Assembly (NCBI GenBank): GCA_035552395.1
Contig: DASZLL010000023.1
Location: 1-46,583, forward strand
Direction: 5' to 3'
DNA from: Bog-473 sp035552395
Lineage (GTDB): Bacteria; Actinomycetota; Acidimicrobiia; Acidimicrobiales; RAAP-2
Length of the DNA stretch: 46,583 bases
Within the stretch, counting starts at the first letter, position 1. The number at the start of each line of letters is the position of its first letter. Below are positions 17,746-26,040 of the stretch, in pieces. The notes beneath the pieces were generated by a model. It was not told where the DNA came from. It worked only from the letters and a program-made list of their open reading frames with translations, and searched no databases. A program made the translations under genes and the position numbers.

Positions 17746-18813
17746 TCACGGCTTCACCAGGATCTTGCCGTGATCGCCCGGGTTGCGCAGCGTCTCGAAC
17801 GCTCCGGGCGCGCCCGCCAGGTCGACCGAAGCGGTCACGAGGAGCTCGGCCCCGGGCACCCCTTTGGCCAGGCGAGCCAGGGTGGCGGCGAACTCGGCCG
17901 GGGTGTAGCAGAAGGAGAAGCGGAGCTCCAGCTCCTTGATCACGGCCATGTAGGGCTCGATCGTGTCCGTGTGCATGCACACGCCCACGACCACGATGCG
18001 ACTCCGCGGCGGCGCGTCGGCAATGAGCGACTGCAGCATGCCGGGGACGCCCACGGCCTCGAAGATCACCGGGTCCGGCATCACGGCGCCGAGCATGGAG
18101 GCGCCGGCCCGCTCCATGACCGTCTTGGCCACCCCGAACGCGGCCCAGCGCTCGTGCGGCGACTCGACGGCCGGGTCGATCACCTCGTCGGCGCCGAACG
18201 CCTCGGCCAGCGCGCGCCGCGCCGGCGAGAAGTCGGCGGCCAGCACCGGCCCGTGGCCGCGCCCTTTGAGGGCGGCGATCACGGCCAGGCCGACAGGTCC
18301 GCATCCGACGACGAGACATGGCTGGCCCTCGGTCAGGCCGGCCAGGCCCACCGCGTGCTCGCCCACCGCGAGCGGCTCCGTCAGGGCGGCGAGGTCGGTG
18401 TCGAGCGCGTCGGGCACCGGCAGCAACAGCATCTCCTGGAGCACCATGTGCTCGGCCAGCGCGCCGGGGTAATGGTTCGAGTAGCCGATCTGCTCCACGC
18501 CTGTTGGCCCGACCACGATGGGCACCGAGCAGACCCGGGACCCGACGGGCAGGGTGCCGGCGGTATCGGGGCCGTGCTCGACGATCTCGGCGCAGAACTC
18601 GTGTCCGAACACGCAGTCGGCCGTGGGGTCGAGCATGGGTACGCCGACCGAGTCCATGAGGCCGGTGAAGTGGGCGAAGTCGGCCAGTGCGTGCAGATCG
18701 GAGCCGCAGATGCCGGCCGCCAGCGAGCGCACGACGACGTGGCCCGACGACGGGACCGGCTCGGCCACGTCGCCGACCACCAGTTGCCCACCCCGCGTCA
18801 CCGCCGCCCGCAT
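17746..18813 (-). CDS. Zinc-dependent medium-chain alcohol dehydrogenase
   Basis: A 355-residue MDR-family NAD(P)-dependent dehydrogenase. The catalytic zinc site is in AAGICGSDLHALADF (Cys) and VFGHEFCAEIVEHGPD (His-Glu). The Rossmann motif is PCLVVGCGPVGLAVIAAL. The four-cysteine structural zinc lobe of classical alcohol dehydrogenases is not seen. I start at MRAAVTRGGQLVVGD; the longer frame upstream is non-homologous. It lies on the same strand and 95 bp upstream of the LLM monooxygenase operon and may oxidise a diol or alcohol from that pathway (inference). Divergent from an SDR. Confidence 0.92.
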   Translation of the reverse strand: MRAAVTRGGQLVVGDVAEPVPSSGHVVVRSLAAGICGSDLHALADFAHFTGLMDSVGVPMLDPTADCVFGHEFCAEIVEHGPDTAGTLPVGSRVCSVPIVVGPTGVEQIGYSNHYPGALAEHMVLQEMLLLPVPDALDTDLAALTEPLAVGEHAVGLAGLTEGQPCLVVGCGPVGLAVIAALKGRGHGPVLAADFSPARRALAEAFGADEVIDPAVESPHERWAAFGVAKTVMERAGASMLGAVMPDPVIFEAVGVPGMLQSLIADAPPRSRIVVVGVCMHTDTIEPYMAVIKELELRFSFCYTPAEFAATLARLAKGVPGAELLVTASVDLAGAPGAFETLRNPGDHGKILVKP

Positions 18814-18872
18814 CGCACCCACACCCCCCGGGATCTGGACCCCTGGGGCGGCGCGGCCGCCCCCGTTCGTCG

Positions 18873-18878
18873 TACGTT
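18873..18878 (+). promoter_or_regulatory. -10 element of a likely leaderless promoter (SDR gene)
   Basis: TACGTT, exactly 6 nt before GTG 18885, with no ribosome site visible. It lies in the 71-bp divergent gap with the Zn-dehydrogenase gene. Confidence 0.45.
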
Positions 18879-18884
18879 TGCCCG

Positions 18885-19742
18885 GTGAGTTTGACAGACC
18901 CTCTTCCGGAGCGCCCGTTCGCGGGCCAGGTGGCACTGGTCACCGGGGCGGCCCGGCCCCGGGGCATCGGCCGGGCCACCGCCCTCATCCTCGCCGCCGG
19001 CGGCGCCGACGTGGCCTGCCTGGACATCGCCCGGCCCTACGCCGAGGCCCCGTTCCACGGCACGGCGAGCGGCGACGACCTGGCCTCGTTGGCCGACGAG
19101 ATCCGGGCCCTCGGGGGGCGGGCTGCCACCGCCACGGCCGACGTCTCCGACGAGCCGGCGGTCGAGGCCGCGGTGGCCGCGGTGGGCGAGGAGCTGGGCC
19201 TGGTCACCCTGGTCGCCAACGTGGCCGGCGGCAGCGGGCCCGGCTTCGGCCTCGGTCCCCTGCTCAACGTGCCGGTCGACGAGTTTCGCCGGGTCCTCGA
19301 CGTCAACGTCGTCGGCACCTGGCTGGTGTCGCGGGCCTGCGCCACCCGCATGGTGGCGGCCGGCACGGGCGGGCGGATCTGCAACGTGTCGAGCCAGGCG
19401 GGCAAGCGGGCCTTCGCCTTCCTCGGCCCCTATGGCGCGGCCAAGGCCGGCGTCATCTTGTTGACCCAGACCATGGCCACCGAGCTCGGGCCCCAGGGCA
19501 TCGCGGTCAACGCCGTCTGCCCGGGCACGGTGGACACCGACCTCATCAACAAGGACGCCATGTTCGAGGGGCTCATGGGAGGTCCCGAGGGGCTGGCCGC
19601 CTACGTCGCCCGCGAGATCCCGCTCAACCGCCTCCAGTCCGCCGAGGAGATCGCGAGCGCCATCTGCTGGCTGCTCTCCGACGCCGCCCGAGGCGTCACC
19701 GGCGAGGCGTTGAATGTCAGCGCCGGACAGACAATGGTTTAG
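18885..19742 (+). CDS. Short-chain dehydrogenase/reductase
   Basis: A 285-residue classical SDR. The cofactor motif is VALVTGAARPRGIGRATA, slightly longer than the usual TGxxxGxG. VANVAGGSG stands for NNAG. NVSSQAG supplies the Ser, and GPYGAAKAG the Tyr and Lys of the active site. The C-terminus VTGEALNVSAGQTMV is typical. GTG 18885 (VSLTDPLPERPFAGQVALV) is favoured by the TANNNT element 6 nt upstream. It is followed after 2 nt by the unknown 335-residue protein and then the phosphotransferase, probably one operon for an alcohol, steroid or lipid-like substrate; the substrate is unknown. Confidence 0.93.
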   Translation: MSLTDPLPERPFAGQVALVTGAARPRGIGRATALILAAGGADVACLDIARPYAEAPFHGTASGDDLASLADEIRALGGRAATATADVSDEPAVEAAVAAVGEELGLVTLVANVAGGSGPGFGLGPLLNVPVDEFRRVLDVNVVGTWLVSRACATRMVAAGTGGRICNVSSQAGKRAFAFLGPYGAAKAGVILLTQTMATELGPQGIAVNAVCPGTVDTDLINKDAMFEGLMGGPEGLAAYVAREIPLNRLQSAEEIASAICWLLSDAARGVTGEALNVSAGQTMV

Positions 19743-19744
19743 CC

Positions 19745-20752
19745 ATGCCGATCCTCGACGCCCGCCACGACCTCGCCCACCCCGTCGAAGGGGACACCGC
19801 CTGGAGCGAGTCGTACTACTTCAACGCGTATGACCCCGAGAGCGACTCGGGGCTGTTCACCCGTGTCGGCATCCGGCCGAACGAGGGGACGATGGACGTC
19901 GGGATGTCGCTCTGGTTGCCCGGCGGCGAGCTCGGCGAGTACCGCTTCGTGAAGGAGCAGCGCGACATGGTCGACACGACGCTCGACGTCGGTGCGGTGC
20001 GCTACGAGATGCTCGAGGCGCTCCAGTCGTGGCGTCTCACGATGGACGACGCCGTGCAGGCCCGCCCCTGCGGCGTGAGCCGGGCCGAGGCCGAGGCCGA
20101 GGCGCACCCGGTGAAGGTGGCGCTCGACGTGCGCTTCGACGCCATCACGCCGGCGGTGGGCACCGACGGCCAGCCGGGCAGAGGCCCGAAGTCGAAGGAG
20201 GCGGCGGCGGCGGCGGGCACGGTGGGCAAGGGCCACCTGGAGCAGTCGGGTCGCTGGACGGGCACGCTCAGCGTCGACGGGGTGACCCACGAGTGGAAGG
20301 GCGCGCACGGCAACCGCGACCGCTCGTGGGGACCGCGCCGCTGGGGCGGGCCCAAGATGTGGCGCTGGTTCTCCATCAACGTCGGCGACGATCTGCATTT
20401 CGGCGGCATCCGATTGGGCACCGACGCCGGCGACTTGCACCGGGGCTGGGTCTGGGACGGGACCCGCGCCACCTCGGTCGCCGAATGGCGGGTCCGCACC
20501 GAGCTCGAGGACGACGGCGTCACCCACAGGGTCGTGCACCTCGAGGTGGCCGACAAGTCGGGCCGCACCTTCCCCTTGCGCGGCGACGTCATGCGTGTCG
20601 CGCCCATCGGCCAGGCCGGCGGCACGCTCGTCAACGAGGGGCTCGCCCGCTGGACCTACGAGGGCGAGGGCGAGACCCGCACGGGGTACGGCATCGCCGA
20701 GTACCTGCACCAGCTCGACGGCGCCGGGAGGCCGGTCGTCCCCGTCGAATAG
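19745..20752 (+). CDS. DUF7064/DUF7065-like protein (lipocalin-like hydroxysteroid/CrtC-type fold suspected)
   Basis: A 335-residue soluble protein with no signal peptide. The sequence opens with MPILDARHDLAHPVEGDTAWSE, then ESYYFNAYDPESDSGLFTRVGIRPNEGTMDV. It has HEWKGAHGNRDRSWGPRRWGG and MWRWFSINVGDDLHFGGIRLG. This two-part beta-rich layout with a DRSWG motif is what I remember of actinobacterial proteins annotated DUF7064/DUF7065, which often sit beside SDRs and phosphotransferases. Function unknown. Residues 140-160 are a low-complexity linker (PKSKEAAAAAG). It starts 2 nt after the SDR stop. Confidence 0.8.
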   Translation: MPILDARHDLAHPVEGDTAWSESYYFNAYDPESDSGLFTRVGIRPNEGTMDVGMSLWLPGGELGEYRFVKEQRDMVDTTLDVGAVRYEMLEALQSWRLTMDDAVQARPCGVSRAEAEAEAHPVKVALDVRFDAITPAVGTDGQPGRGPKSKEAAAAAGTVGKGHLEQSGRWTGTLSVDGVTHEWKGAHGNRDRSWGPRRWGGPKMWRWFSINVGDDLHFGGIRLGTDAGDLHRGWVWDGTRATSVAEWRVRTELEDDGVTHRVVHLEVADKSGRTFPLRGDVMRVAPIGQAGGTLVNEGLARWTYEGEGETRTGYGIAEYLHQLDGAGRPVVPVE

Positions 20753-20781
20753 TCGGCCAACTCCCGCCGCCCTCGTCACCC

Positions 20782-22161
20782 ATGTCGCCCCGGTTGAGCA
20801 CCGAAGAGCTGGCGGCCGCGCTCGAGGCCCGTTTCGGCGGGACAATCCATGGCCTGCGCCGGCTCTCGGGTGGGGCCTCGCGAGTCACCAGCGCGTTCGA
20901 CCTGGAGGCGGGCGACGGCACGGCGCGCCCGCTCATCTTGCAGATGGATCGCAGCGGCGGGGCGCCGGGCCGGGTCAAGGCGCAAATGGAACAGGGTCTG
21001 CTCGAGGCGGCGGGGCGCGCCGGGGTCCCGGTGCCCGCCGTGATCGCGGCGCCCGACTGGAGCGACGACGCCGGTGCGGACCCGCTTGGCGGCGCCTGGC
21101 TGGTGGTCGAACGCCTCGAGGGCGAGACGATCCCGCGCAAGATCCTCCGTGACCCCGAGTGGGCCGCCGCCCGCTCGGCGCTCACCGCGCAGTGCGGCCG
21201 CGCCCTGGCCGCCATCCACACCATCGACCCCGCTGCCGTCGAGGGCCTGCCTCCGACCGACCCGTTGGGCGACCCTCTCCCCCTCCTCGATTCCCTCGGC
21301 GAGGTTCGTCCCGCCCTCGAGCTCGGGGTGCGCTGGCTGGCCCTCCATCGCCCCGGCGCCACCGCCAGCGCGCCGGTGACAGTGCACGGCGACTTCCGCA
21401 ACGGGAACCTCCTCGTCGACCCCGCCGGCCTCCGCGGCGTGCTCGACTGGGAGCTGGCCCACGCCGGCGATCCGGCCGAGGACATCGGCTGGCTCTGCGC
21501 GCCGGCCTGGCGTTTCGGCGGACCGGGCGAGGTCGGCGGGTTCGGCTCCCTCGCCGAGCTGCTCGCGGCCTACGAGGAGGCCGGCGGCGGGCCGGTCGCG
21601 CCCGCACGCGTCCACTGGTGGCAGGTCTACGCGACGGTGAAGTGGGCGGCCATCTGCGCGCTGCAGGCGTCCGTCCACCTGAGCGGGATGACACGCTCGG
21701 TCGAGTTGGCCGCGATCGGTCGGCGCGTCTGCGAGAGCGAGTGGGACCTCTTCGTCCTCCTCGGGGTCCGGCCGCCCGCCGACCTCCCCGAGTCGGTGGC
21801 GGCGGCCGAACCGCTGCCGCCCTTTGGCCGCCCGACCGCAGCCGAGCTCACCGAAGCGGTGCGCGAGTACGTGGAGGGCCTCATGGAGCGGGACAAAGGT
21901 GCCGCAGGCTTCGAGGCCCGCGTGGCGCGCAACGCGCTGGGCATCGTCGAGCGTGAGCTGAACCTTGGGTCGTCGATCGCCGCCGCGCACGCGGCGCGCC
22001 TCGCCGAGCTGGGGTACGCCGACGACGCGGCGCTGGCCACCGCGCTGCGGGCGGGCGACCTCGACGCGGACTGGAGACGGGTGGCCCCGGCGCTGGCGGC
22101 GTCGGCGCGCGACCAGCTGCGGGTGGCGAACCCCTCCTACTTGCCGGCGGCCACCGCGTAG
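20782..22161 (+). CDS. Phosphotransferase (APH/ACAD10-like) fused to a DUF6285 domain
   Basis: A 459-residue two-domain protein. Residues ~1-330 are an aminoglycoside-phosphotransferase/choline-kinase-like kinase: LSGGASRVTSAFDL, the Brenner motif VTVHGDFRNGNLLVD with catalytic Asp, and GVLDWELAHAGDPAEDIGWL supplying the DxD-type metal ligands. Residues ~355-459 (GRPTAAELTEAVREYVEGLM, FEARVARNALGIVERELNLG, VANPSYL) match DUF6285, which I recall as a separate gene next to such kinases in acyl-CoA dehydrogenase clusters. ACAD10/11-type kinases phosphorylate hydroxyacyl substrates, so a role in hydroxy-acid use is plausible, not antibiotic resistance. Its 3' end overlaps the convergent MFS gene by 25 bp. 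Confidence 0.9.
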   Translation: MSPRLSTEELAAALEARFGGTIHGLRRLSGGASRVTSAFDLEAGDGTARPLILQMDRSGGAPGRVKAQMEQGLLEAAGRAGVPVPAVIAAPDWSDDAGADPLGGAWLVVERLEGETIPRKILRDPEWAAARSALTAQCGRALAAIHTIDPAAVEGLPPTDPLGDPLPLLDSLGEVRPALELGVRWLALHRPGATASAPVTVHGDFRNGNLLVDPAGLRGVLDWELAHAGDPAEDIGWLCAPAWRFGGPGEVGGFGSLAELLAAYEEAGGGPVAPARVHWWQVYATVKWAAICALQASVHLSGMTRSVELAAIGRRVCESEWDLFVLLGVRPPADLPESVAAAEPLPPFGRPTAAELTEAVREYVEGLMERDKGAAGFEARVARNALGIVERELNLGSSIAAAHAARLAELGYADDAALATALRAGDLDADWRRVAPALAASARDQLRVANPSYLPAATA

Positions 22162-23609
22162 GCGCTTACCGGCTGGACGGGCGTCTCGTCGAGCGGCACC
22201 GCGCCGGCGTCAGCCGTCTCCTTGGCCCGGACGCCGATGCCCTGGAGGATGGCGCCGGAGACGAGCCCGCACCCGGCCATGAAGACCCAGGCGTGGTGGA
22301 AGGCGTTGATGGCGGATGCCCCGGTGGCGGTGCCGAGGATGGCCACCAGACAGGCGACGCCGAGGGCGACGCCGATCTGGCGCGCCATGGCGTAGAGCGC
22401 CGAGCCGGTCGCGAAGCGCTGCGGTGGCAGCGGGGCGGTGGCGGCACCACCGAGTGAGGGCAGGAGCAGCCCGACCCCGAAACCGCTCAGGAGGCTGCCC
22501 GGGAGGTACGCGCCGAGCCAGTCCGGGGTGGCGCCCACCCGCGCGATCCACCACGCGCCACCGGCGGCGAAGAAGAGCGAGCCGGCGGTGCCGACGGCGC
22601 GGTGGCCGAGGCGTCCGCCGAGGAGGCCAGCGGGGAACGCGGTCAGGCCGGCCAGCAAGGGGCCGGGGGCGATCATGAACCCGGCACGCAGGACCGACTC
22701 GTGCCAGACGCCGGTCAGGAAGAGCACGCCGCCCAGCACGAGGGCGCCAAACCCGCCGAAGAAGACGACGGAGCTGGCGTCGGCCAGCGCGACGGCGCGG
22801 TGCCGGATGACCGCCGGTTCGAGAATCGGGTATTCGTGGCGGAACGAGCGCACGACGAGCCACGCGCCGGAGGCCAGGGCCACGACGAAGGCGCCGACGA
22901 TGCGCGCGCTGCCCCAGCCCCACGTGGAGCCCTGCACGATGGCGGCGACGAGGCTGGCGACCGAGATGGACAACAGCGCCGCGCCGACCAGGTCCGACTT
23001 GTGCGCGGCCGGGTCCCGCACCTCGGCGAGGAGCCGGACGCCGAAGACGAGGGCGAGCAGGCTGAGGGGCAGGTTGACCAGGAAGACCCAGCGCCAGCTG
23101 GCCTGCACGAGCAACCCGCCGATCGGGGGTCCGAAGGCGGCGGCGGCACCGCCGACGGCGGACCACAGGCCGATCGCCGCACCCTTGCGCTCGGGCCCGA
23201 ACGCGGGGAGGAGCAGCCCCAGGGAAGTCGGCAGCATGAGCGCCCCGCCGGTGGCCTGCAGGACGCGGGCGGCGACGAGGACGCCGAGGGACGGCGCGGC
23301 GGCGCACAGGGCGGACGAAGCCGTGAACACGGCGAGGCCAATAAGGAAGGCCCGCTTCCGCCCCGCCCGGTCGGCCCACCGACCGGCCGGGACGAGGGCA
23401 GCCGCAAAGACGATTGTGTAGGCGCTCAAGATCCACGACAGCGAACTGAGGCTCTCGCCGTGGAAGCTCTTCGAGATGCTCGGGAACGCGATATTGACGA
23501 TGAAGAGGTCGAGGGAGGAGAGGAAGACCCCCGTCAACACGATCAGGGAGGTGAGGACGGGGCGGCCGTCCCGGTGCGTGCTGGGACGCTGGTCGGCCAG
23601 TTCTGTCAT
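22137..23609 (-). CDS. MFS exporter, DHA2 (14-TM) type
   Basis: A 490-residue multidrug-type transporter of the inner membrane. It shows LTSLIVLTGVFLSSLDLFIVNIAFPSI (TM1 with the DHA2 D-x-x-I/V-V-N-x-A-x-P motif), the loop motif GRWADRAGRKRAFLIG, and RVLQATGGALMLPTSLGLLLPAF. About 14 hydrophobic segments are visible. I start at ATG 23609 (MTELADQRPST) because TACAGT lies 7 nt upstream; GTG three codons earlier is possible. Divergent from the HxlR regulator, the usual layout for a drug- or aldehyde-responsive pump under local control. Confidence 0.92.
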   Translation of the reverse strand: MTELADQRPSTHRDGRPVLTSLIVLTGVFLSSLDLFIVNIAFPSISKSFHGESLSSLSWILSAYTIVFAAALVPAGRWADRAGRKRAFLIGLAVFTASSALCAAAPSLGVLVAARVLQATGGALMLPTSLGLLLPAFGPERKGAAIGLWSAVGGAAAAFGPPIGGLLVQASWRWVFLVNLPLSLLALVFGVRLLAEVRDPAAHKSDLVGAALLSISVASLVAAIVQGSTWGWGSARIVGAFVVALASGAWLVVRSFRHEYPILEPAVIRHRAVALADASSVVFFGGFGALVLGGVLFLTGVWHESVLRAGFMIAPGPLLAGLTAFPAGLLGGRLGHRAVGTAGSLFFAAGGAWWIARVGATPDWLGAYLPGSLLSGFGVGLLLPSLGGAATAPLPPQRFATGSALYAMARQIGVALGVACLVAILGTATGASAINAFHHAWVFMAGCGLVSGAILQGIGVRAKETADAGAVPLDETPVQPVSAYAVAAGK

Positions 23610-23673
23610 AAAATGCACTGTAAGGGAGAAAGTTTCATAAAACAACGCATTCGGGTGAAATGTTGGATAGGCT
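23606..23673. promoter_or_regulatory. Divergent MFS/HxlR promoter region with direct repeats
   Basis: TCATAAAA occurs at 23606-23613 and again at 23635-23642, 29 nt apart (about three helical turns); the first copy covers the MFS start codon. TACAGT (minus, 23617-23622) stands 7 nt before the MFS ATG and TAGGCT (plus, 23668-23673) 6 nt before the HxlR ATG. The AT-rich repeats stand out in GC-rich DNA and could be HxlR operators. Confidence 0.45.
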
Positions 23674-23679
23674 GGGTTG

Positions 23680-24180
23680 ATGCTGAATCGGGACTACGCC
23701 AACCAGTACTGCCCGGTGGCGTCGACGCTCGAGGTCGTGGGCGAGCGCTGGACGCTGCTCATCCTGCGGGACGTGTTCCTGGGCATCCGCCGCTTCGAGG
23801 AGCTGCAACGCGATCTCGGCGTTGCCCGCAACGTGCTCCAGGCGCGGCTCGAGCGGCTCGTCGAGGAGGGGATCTTGGTGAAGCGGCCCTACCAGGAGCG
23901 CCCGCTGCGCAGCGAGTACCGCCTGACCGAAAAGGGCGCCGACCTGTGGCCCGTGCTCGTCGCGCTGCTCAAGTGGGGCGACCGCTACGGGCTCGAGGGT
24001 GAGCGGCCGATGATCCTCCAGCATCGAGGCTGCGGCGGCGAGATCGACGACCGGCGTCGGTGTGTCGCCTGCGGGGCCGACGTCTCGGTCACCGAGGCGA
24101 TCGCGATCCGGACGGGGGCCGTGCGGCCAGTGGTCCAGGACGCGTCGGCCGACCACGTGACGGTGGGCGCCCCGGCCTGA
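23680..24180 (+). CDS. HxlR-family winged-helix transcriptional regulator
   Basis: A 166-residue HxlR/DUF24 regulator. NQYCPVASTLEVVGERWTLLILRDVFLG is the family's N-terminal helix with the conserved Cys and ERWT, followed by RRFEELQRDLGVARNVLQARLERLV as the DNA-recognition helix, and YRLTEKGADLWPVLVALLKWGDRY. A C-terminal tail with HRGCGGEI and RRCVACGAD (four cysteines) could bind zinc or act as a redox switch. It starts at ATG 23680 with TAGGCT 6 nt upstream and no ribosome site. Most likely it controls the divergent MFS pump and itself. Confidence 0.93.
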   Translation: MLNRDYANQYCPVASTLEVVGERWTLLILRDVFLGIRRFEELQRDLGVARNVLQARLERLVEEGILVKRPYQERPLRSEYRLTEKGADLWPVLVALLKWGDRYGLEGERPMILQHRGCGGEIDDRRRCVACGADVSVTEAIAIRTGAVRPVVQDASADHVTVGAPA

Positions 24181-24209
24181 GCGCCTGAGCGAAAACCGTC
24201 GGGCCTGGG

Positions 24210-24215
24210 TACGGT
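24210..24215 (+). promoter_or_regulatory. -10 element of a likely leaderless promoter (amidase)
   Basis: TACGGT, exactly 6 nt before ATG 24222, in the 41-bp gap after the HxlR gene. Confidence 0.45.
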
Positions 24216-24221
24216 TCGTCC

Positions 24222-25664
24222 ATGAGCGACGACACGGCATGGCTGGACGCAATGGGACAGGCGGAGCTGGTCCGCAACAAGGAGATCACACCGGCCGAGC
24301 TGGTCGGTGAGGCGATCACCCGCATCGAGAAGCTCAACCCGGAGCTGAACGCGGTCATCCACCAGCTGTTCGACCGGGCGCGGGGCGAGGCGGCGGGGCC
24401 ACCGCCCGACGGCCCGTTCCGCGGCGTGCCGCTCCTCCTCAAGGACCTCGGCGCCGAGCTGGCCGGCACCCCCTTCAACGAAGGGCTCGCTTTCTCCGGC
24501 GACTACGTGTCCACGGTGACCCAGGAGCTCACCCAGCGCTACATCGACGCCGGCTTCGTCATCTGCGGCAAGACGAACGCGCCCGAGCTCGGCATCCTGC
24601 CGACGACCGAGCCCCGGCGTTTCGGCCCGTCGCGCAACCCGTGGAACACCGACTACTCGACGGGTGGATCCTCTGGCGGCTCCGCCGCGGCGGTGGCCTC
24701 GGGCATGGTGCCGGTCGCGCACGCCAACGACGGCGGTGGCTCCATTCGCATCCCCGCGTCGTGCTGCGGCCTGGTCGGCCTGAAGCCGACCCGAGGGCGT
24801 AACTCGTTGGCCCCGCAGTACGGCGACATCATGGGCGGGCTGGTGTGCGAGCACGTCGTGACGCGCTCGGTGCGCGACTCGGCGGCCATCCTTGACGTCA
24901 CGTCCGGGCCCGTCCCCGGCGATCCGTACTGGGCGCCGCCCCTGCGTGGGCCTTCCTTCGCCGCTGCGGCCGCCAGCGCGCCGCCCCGGCTGCGGATCGC
25001 GGTCATGACGGTGTCGCCGACGGGGAGCAAGGTCGAGCCGGCGTGCGTGGCCGCGGTGGGCGAAGCGGCCAACCTGTGCGAGTCGCTCGGGCACCAGGTC
25101 GAGGGCGCCACCCTCGAGGTCGACGGAACCGCCTTCACGACGCACTTCATCAACCAGTGGGCCTGCGGCAACGCCTGGGCCATCGCCGACTGGGAGGCGC
25201 GGCTCGGGCGCGCCGTCACCGAGTCCGACGTGGAGCCGTTGAGCTGGGCCCTCATCGAGCTGGGCCGGTCGATCAACGGGGCGCAGTACCTGACGTCGGT
25301 CCAGGAGCTGCAGAAGATCTCGCGCCAGGTGGCCCAGTACTTCGGAGGCATCGACGTCCTACTGACGCCGACGCTGGGCGAGCCGCCCGCCCCTCTCGGC
25401 ACGTTCGACTCTCCCCCCGGCGAGCCGCTGGCCGGCCTGTTCCGCGCCGCGGACTACGTGCCGTTCACCCCGCCGTTCAACGTCACGGGCCAACCGGGCA
25501 TCTCGTTGCCACTGCACTGGAGCGACGCCGACCTGCCGAGCACGTTGCCGATCGGCGTGCAGTTCGTCGGCCGCTTCGGCGACGAGGAGACGCTGCTGTC
25601 GCTGGCCGGACAGCTCGAGCAGGCGGCCCCGTGGGCCGACCGCCGGCCGCCGGTCTCGGCCTGA
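24222..25664 (+). CDS. Amidase (amidase signature family)
   Basis: A 480-residue amidase-signature hydrolase. The catalytic Ser-cisSer-Lys triad is visible: Lys in FRGVPLLLKDLGAELAGTP (near residue 75), cis-Ser within STGGSSGGSAAAVASG, and the nucleophile Ser in DGGGSIRIPASCCGLVGLKP. The C-terminus has QPGISLPLHW and LPIGVQFVGRFGDEETLL as usual. No signal peptide. It hydrolyses an amide of unknown structure; it is not GatA, since gatB and gatC are absent and the context is catabolic. Its own promoter element lies 6 nt upstream. Confidence 0.94.
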   Translation: MSDDTAWLDAMGQAELVRNKEITPAELVGEAITRIEKLNPELNAVIHQLFDRARGEAAGPPPDGPFRGVPLLLKDLGAELAGTPFNEGLAFSGDYVSTVTQELTQRYIDAGFVICGKTNAPELGILPTTEPRRFGPSRNPWNTDYSTGGSSGGSAAAVASGMVPVAHANDGGGSIRIPASCCGLVGLKPTRGRNSLAPQYGDIMGGLVCEHVVTRSVRDSAAILDVTSGPVPGDPYWAPPLRGPSFAAAAASAPPRLRIAVMTVSPTGSKVEPACVAAVGEAANLCESLGHQVEGATLEVDGTAFTTHFINQWACGNAWAIADWEARLGRAVTESDVEPLSWALIELGRSINGAQYLTSVQELQKISRQVAQYFGGIDVLLTPTLGEPPAPLGTFDSPPGEPLAGLFRAADYVPFTPPFNVTGQPGISLPLHWSDADLPSTLPIGVQFVGRFGDEETLLSLAGQLEQAAPWADRRPPVSA

Positions 25665-25674
25665 CTCGTTGGTC

Positions 25675-26040
25675 ATGGCCGCGACGGACGCCGGGCTGAC
25701 CCGGCTTATCGCAGCCAACGTGGCCGGCGATTTGACCGGGGCGGCGGACGGTGGCGACCAACCGGCGCGGCGCCCAAGCGCTGCACTCCGCGGTCGACGG
25801 GTCCGGGGTCGCGGCGCTGGGACCCGGCGGCGCAGGCCGAGACGGTCGGCCGGCTTCTCGACGCCGGCGCCGATCCGAACGGTGTTGACCGCGGCGGGGT
25901 TACGCCGTTGCACCGGGCGATCCGCAATCGTTGCGCGGCCGCAGTCGACGTGCTGCTGGCGTACGGCGCCGACCCGCCGCGCCCGAATGGACGCGGCTCC
26001 ACCGCGTTGCAGCTCGCGAACTGGCTAGGCGGAACCGGGA
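25675..26040 (+). pseudogene. Ankyrin-repeat protein remnant with two frameshifts
   Basis: Three frames carry consecutive pieces of one ankyrin-repeat protein. From ATG 25675: AATDAGLTRLIAANVAGDLTG. Near 25751, in the next frame: VATNRRGAQALHSAVDG. From about 25815, in the third frame: RRWDPAAQAETVGRLLDAG, then ADPNGVDRGGVTPLHRAIRN and DVLLAYGADPPRPNGRGSTALQLA. The TPLHxA and GADPN signatures are clear. The middle appears to have lost sequence, and the 3' end is cut by the convergent old yellow enzyme gene, which overlaps from 26025. It has no usable single reading frame. Confidence 0.8.

Noticed and set aside
20782..22161. Aminoglycoside resistance kinase
   Set aside because: The kinase motifs belong to the broad ACAD10/choline-kinase-like group, and the DUF6285 fusion and SDR neighbours point to metabolism.
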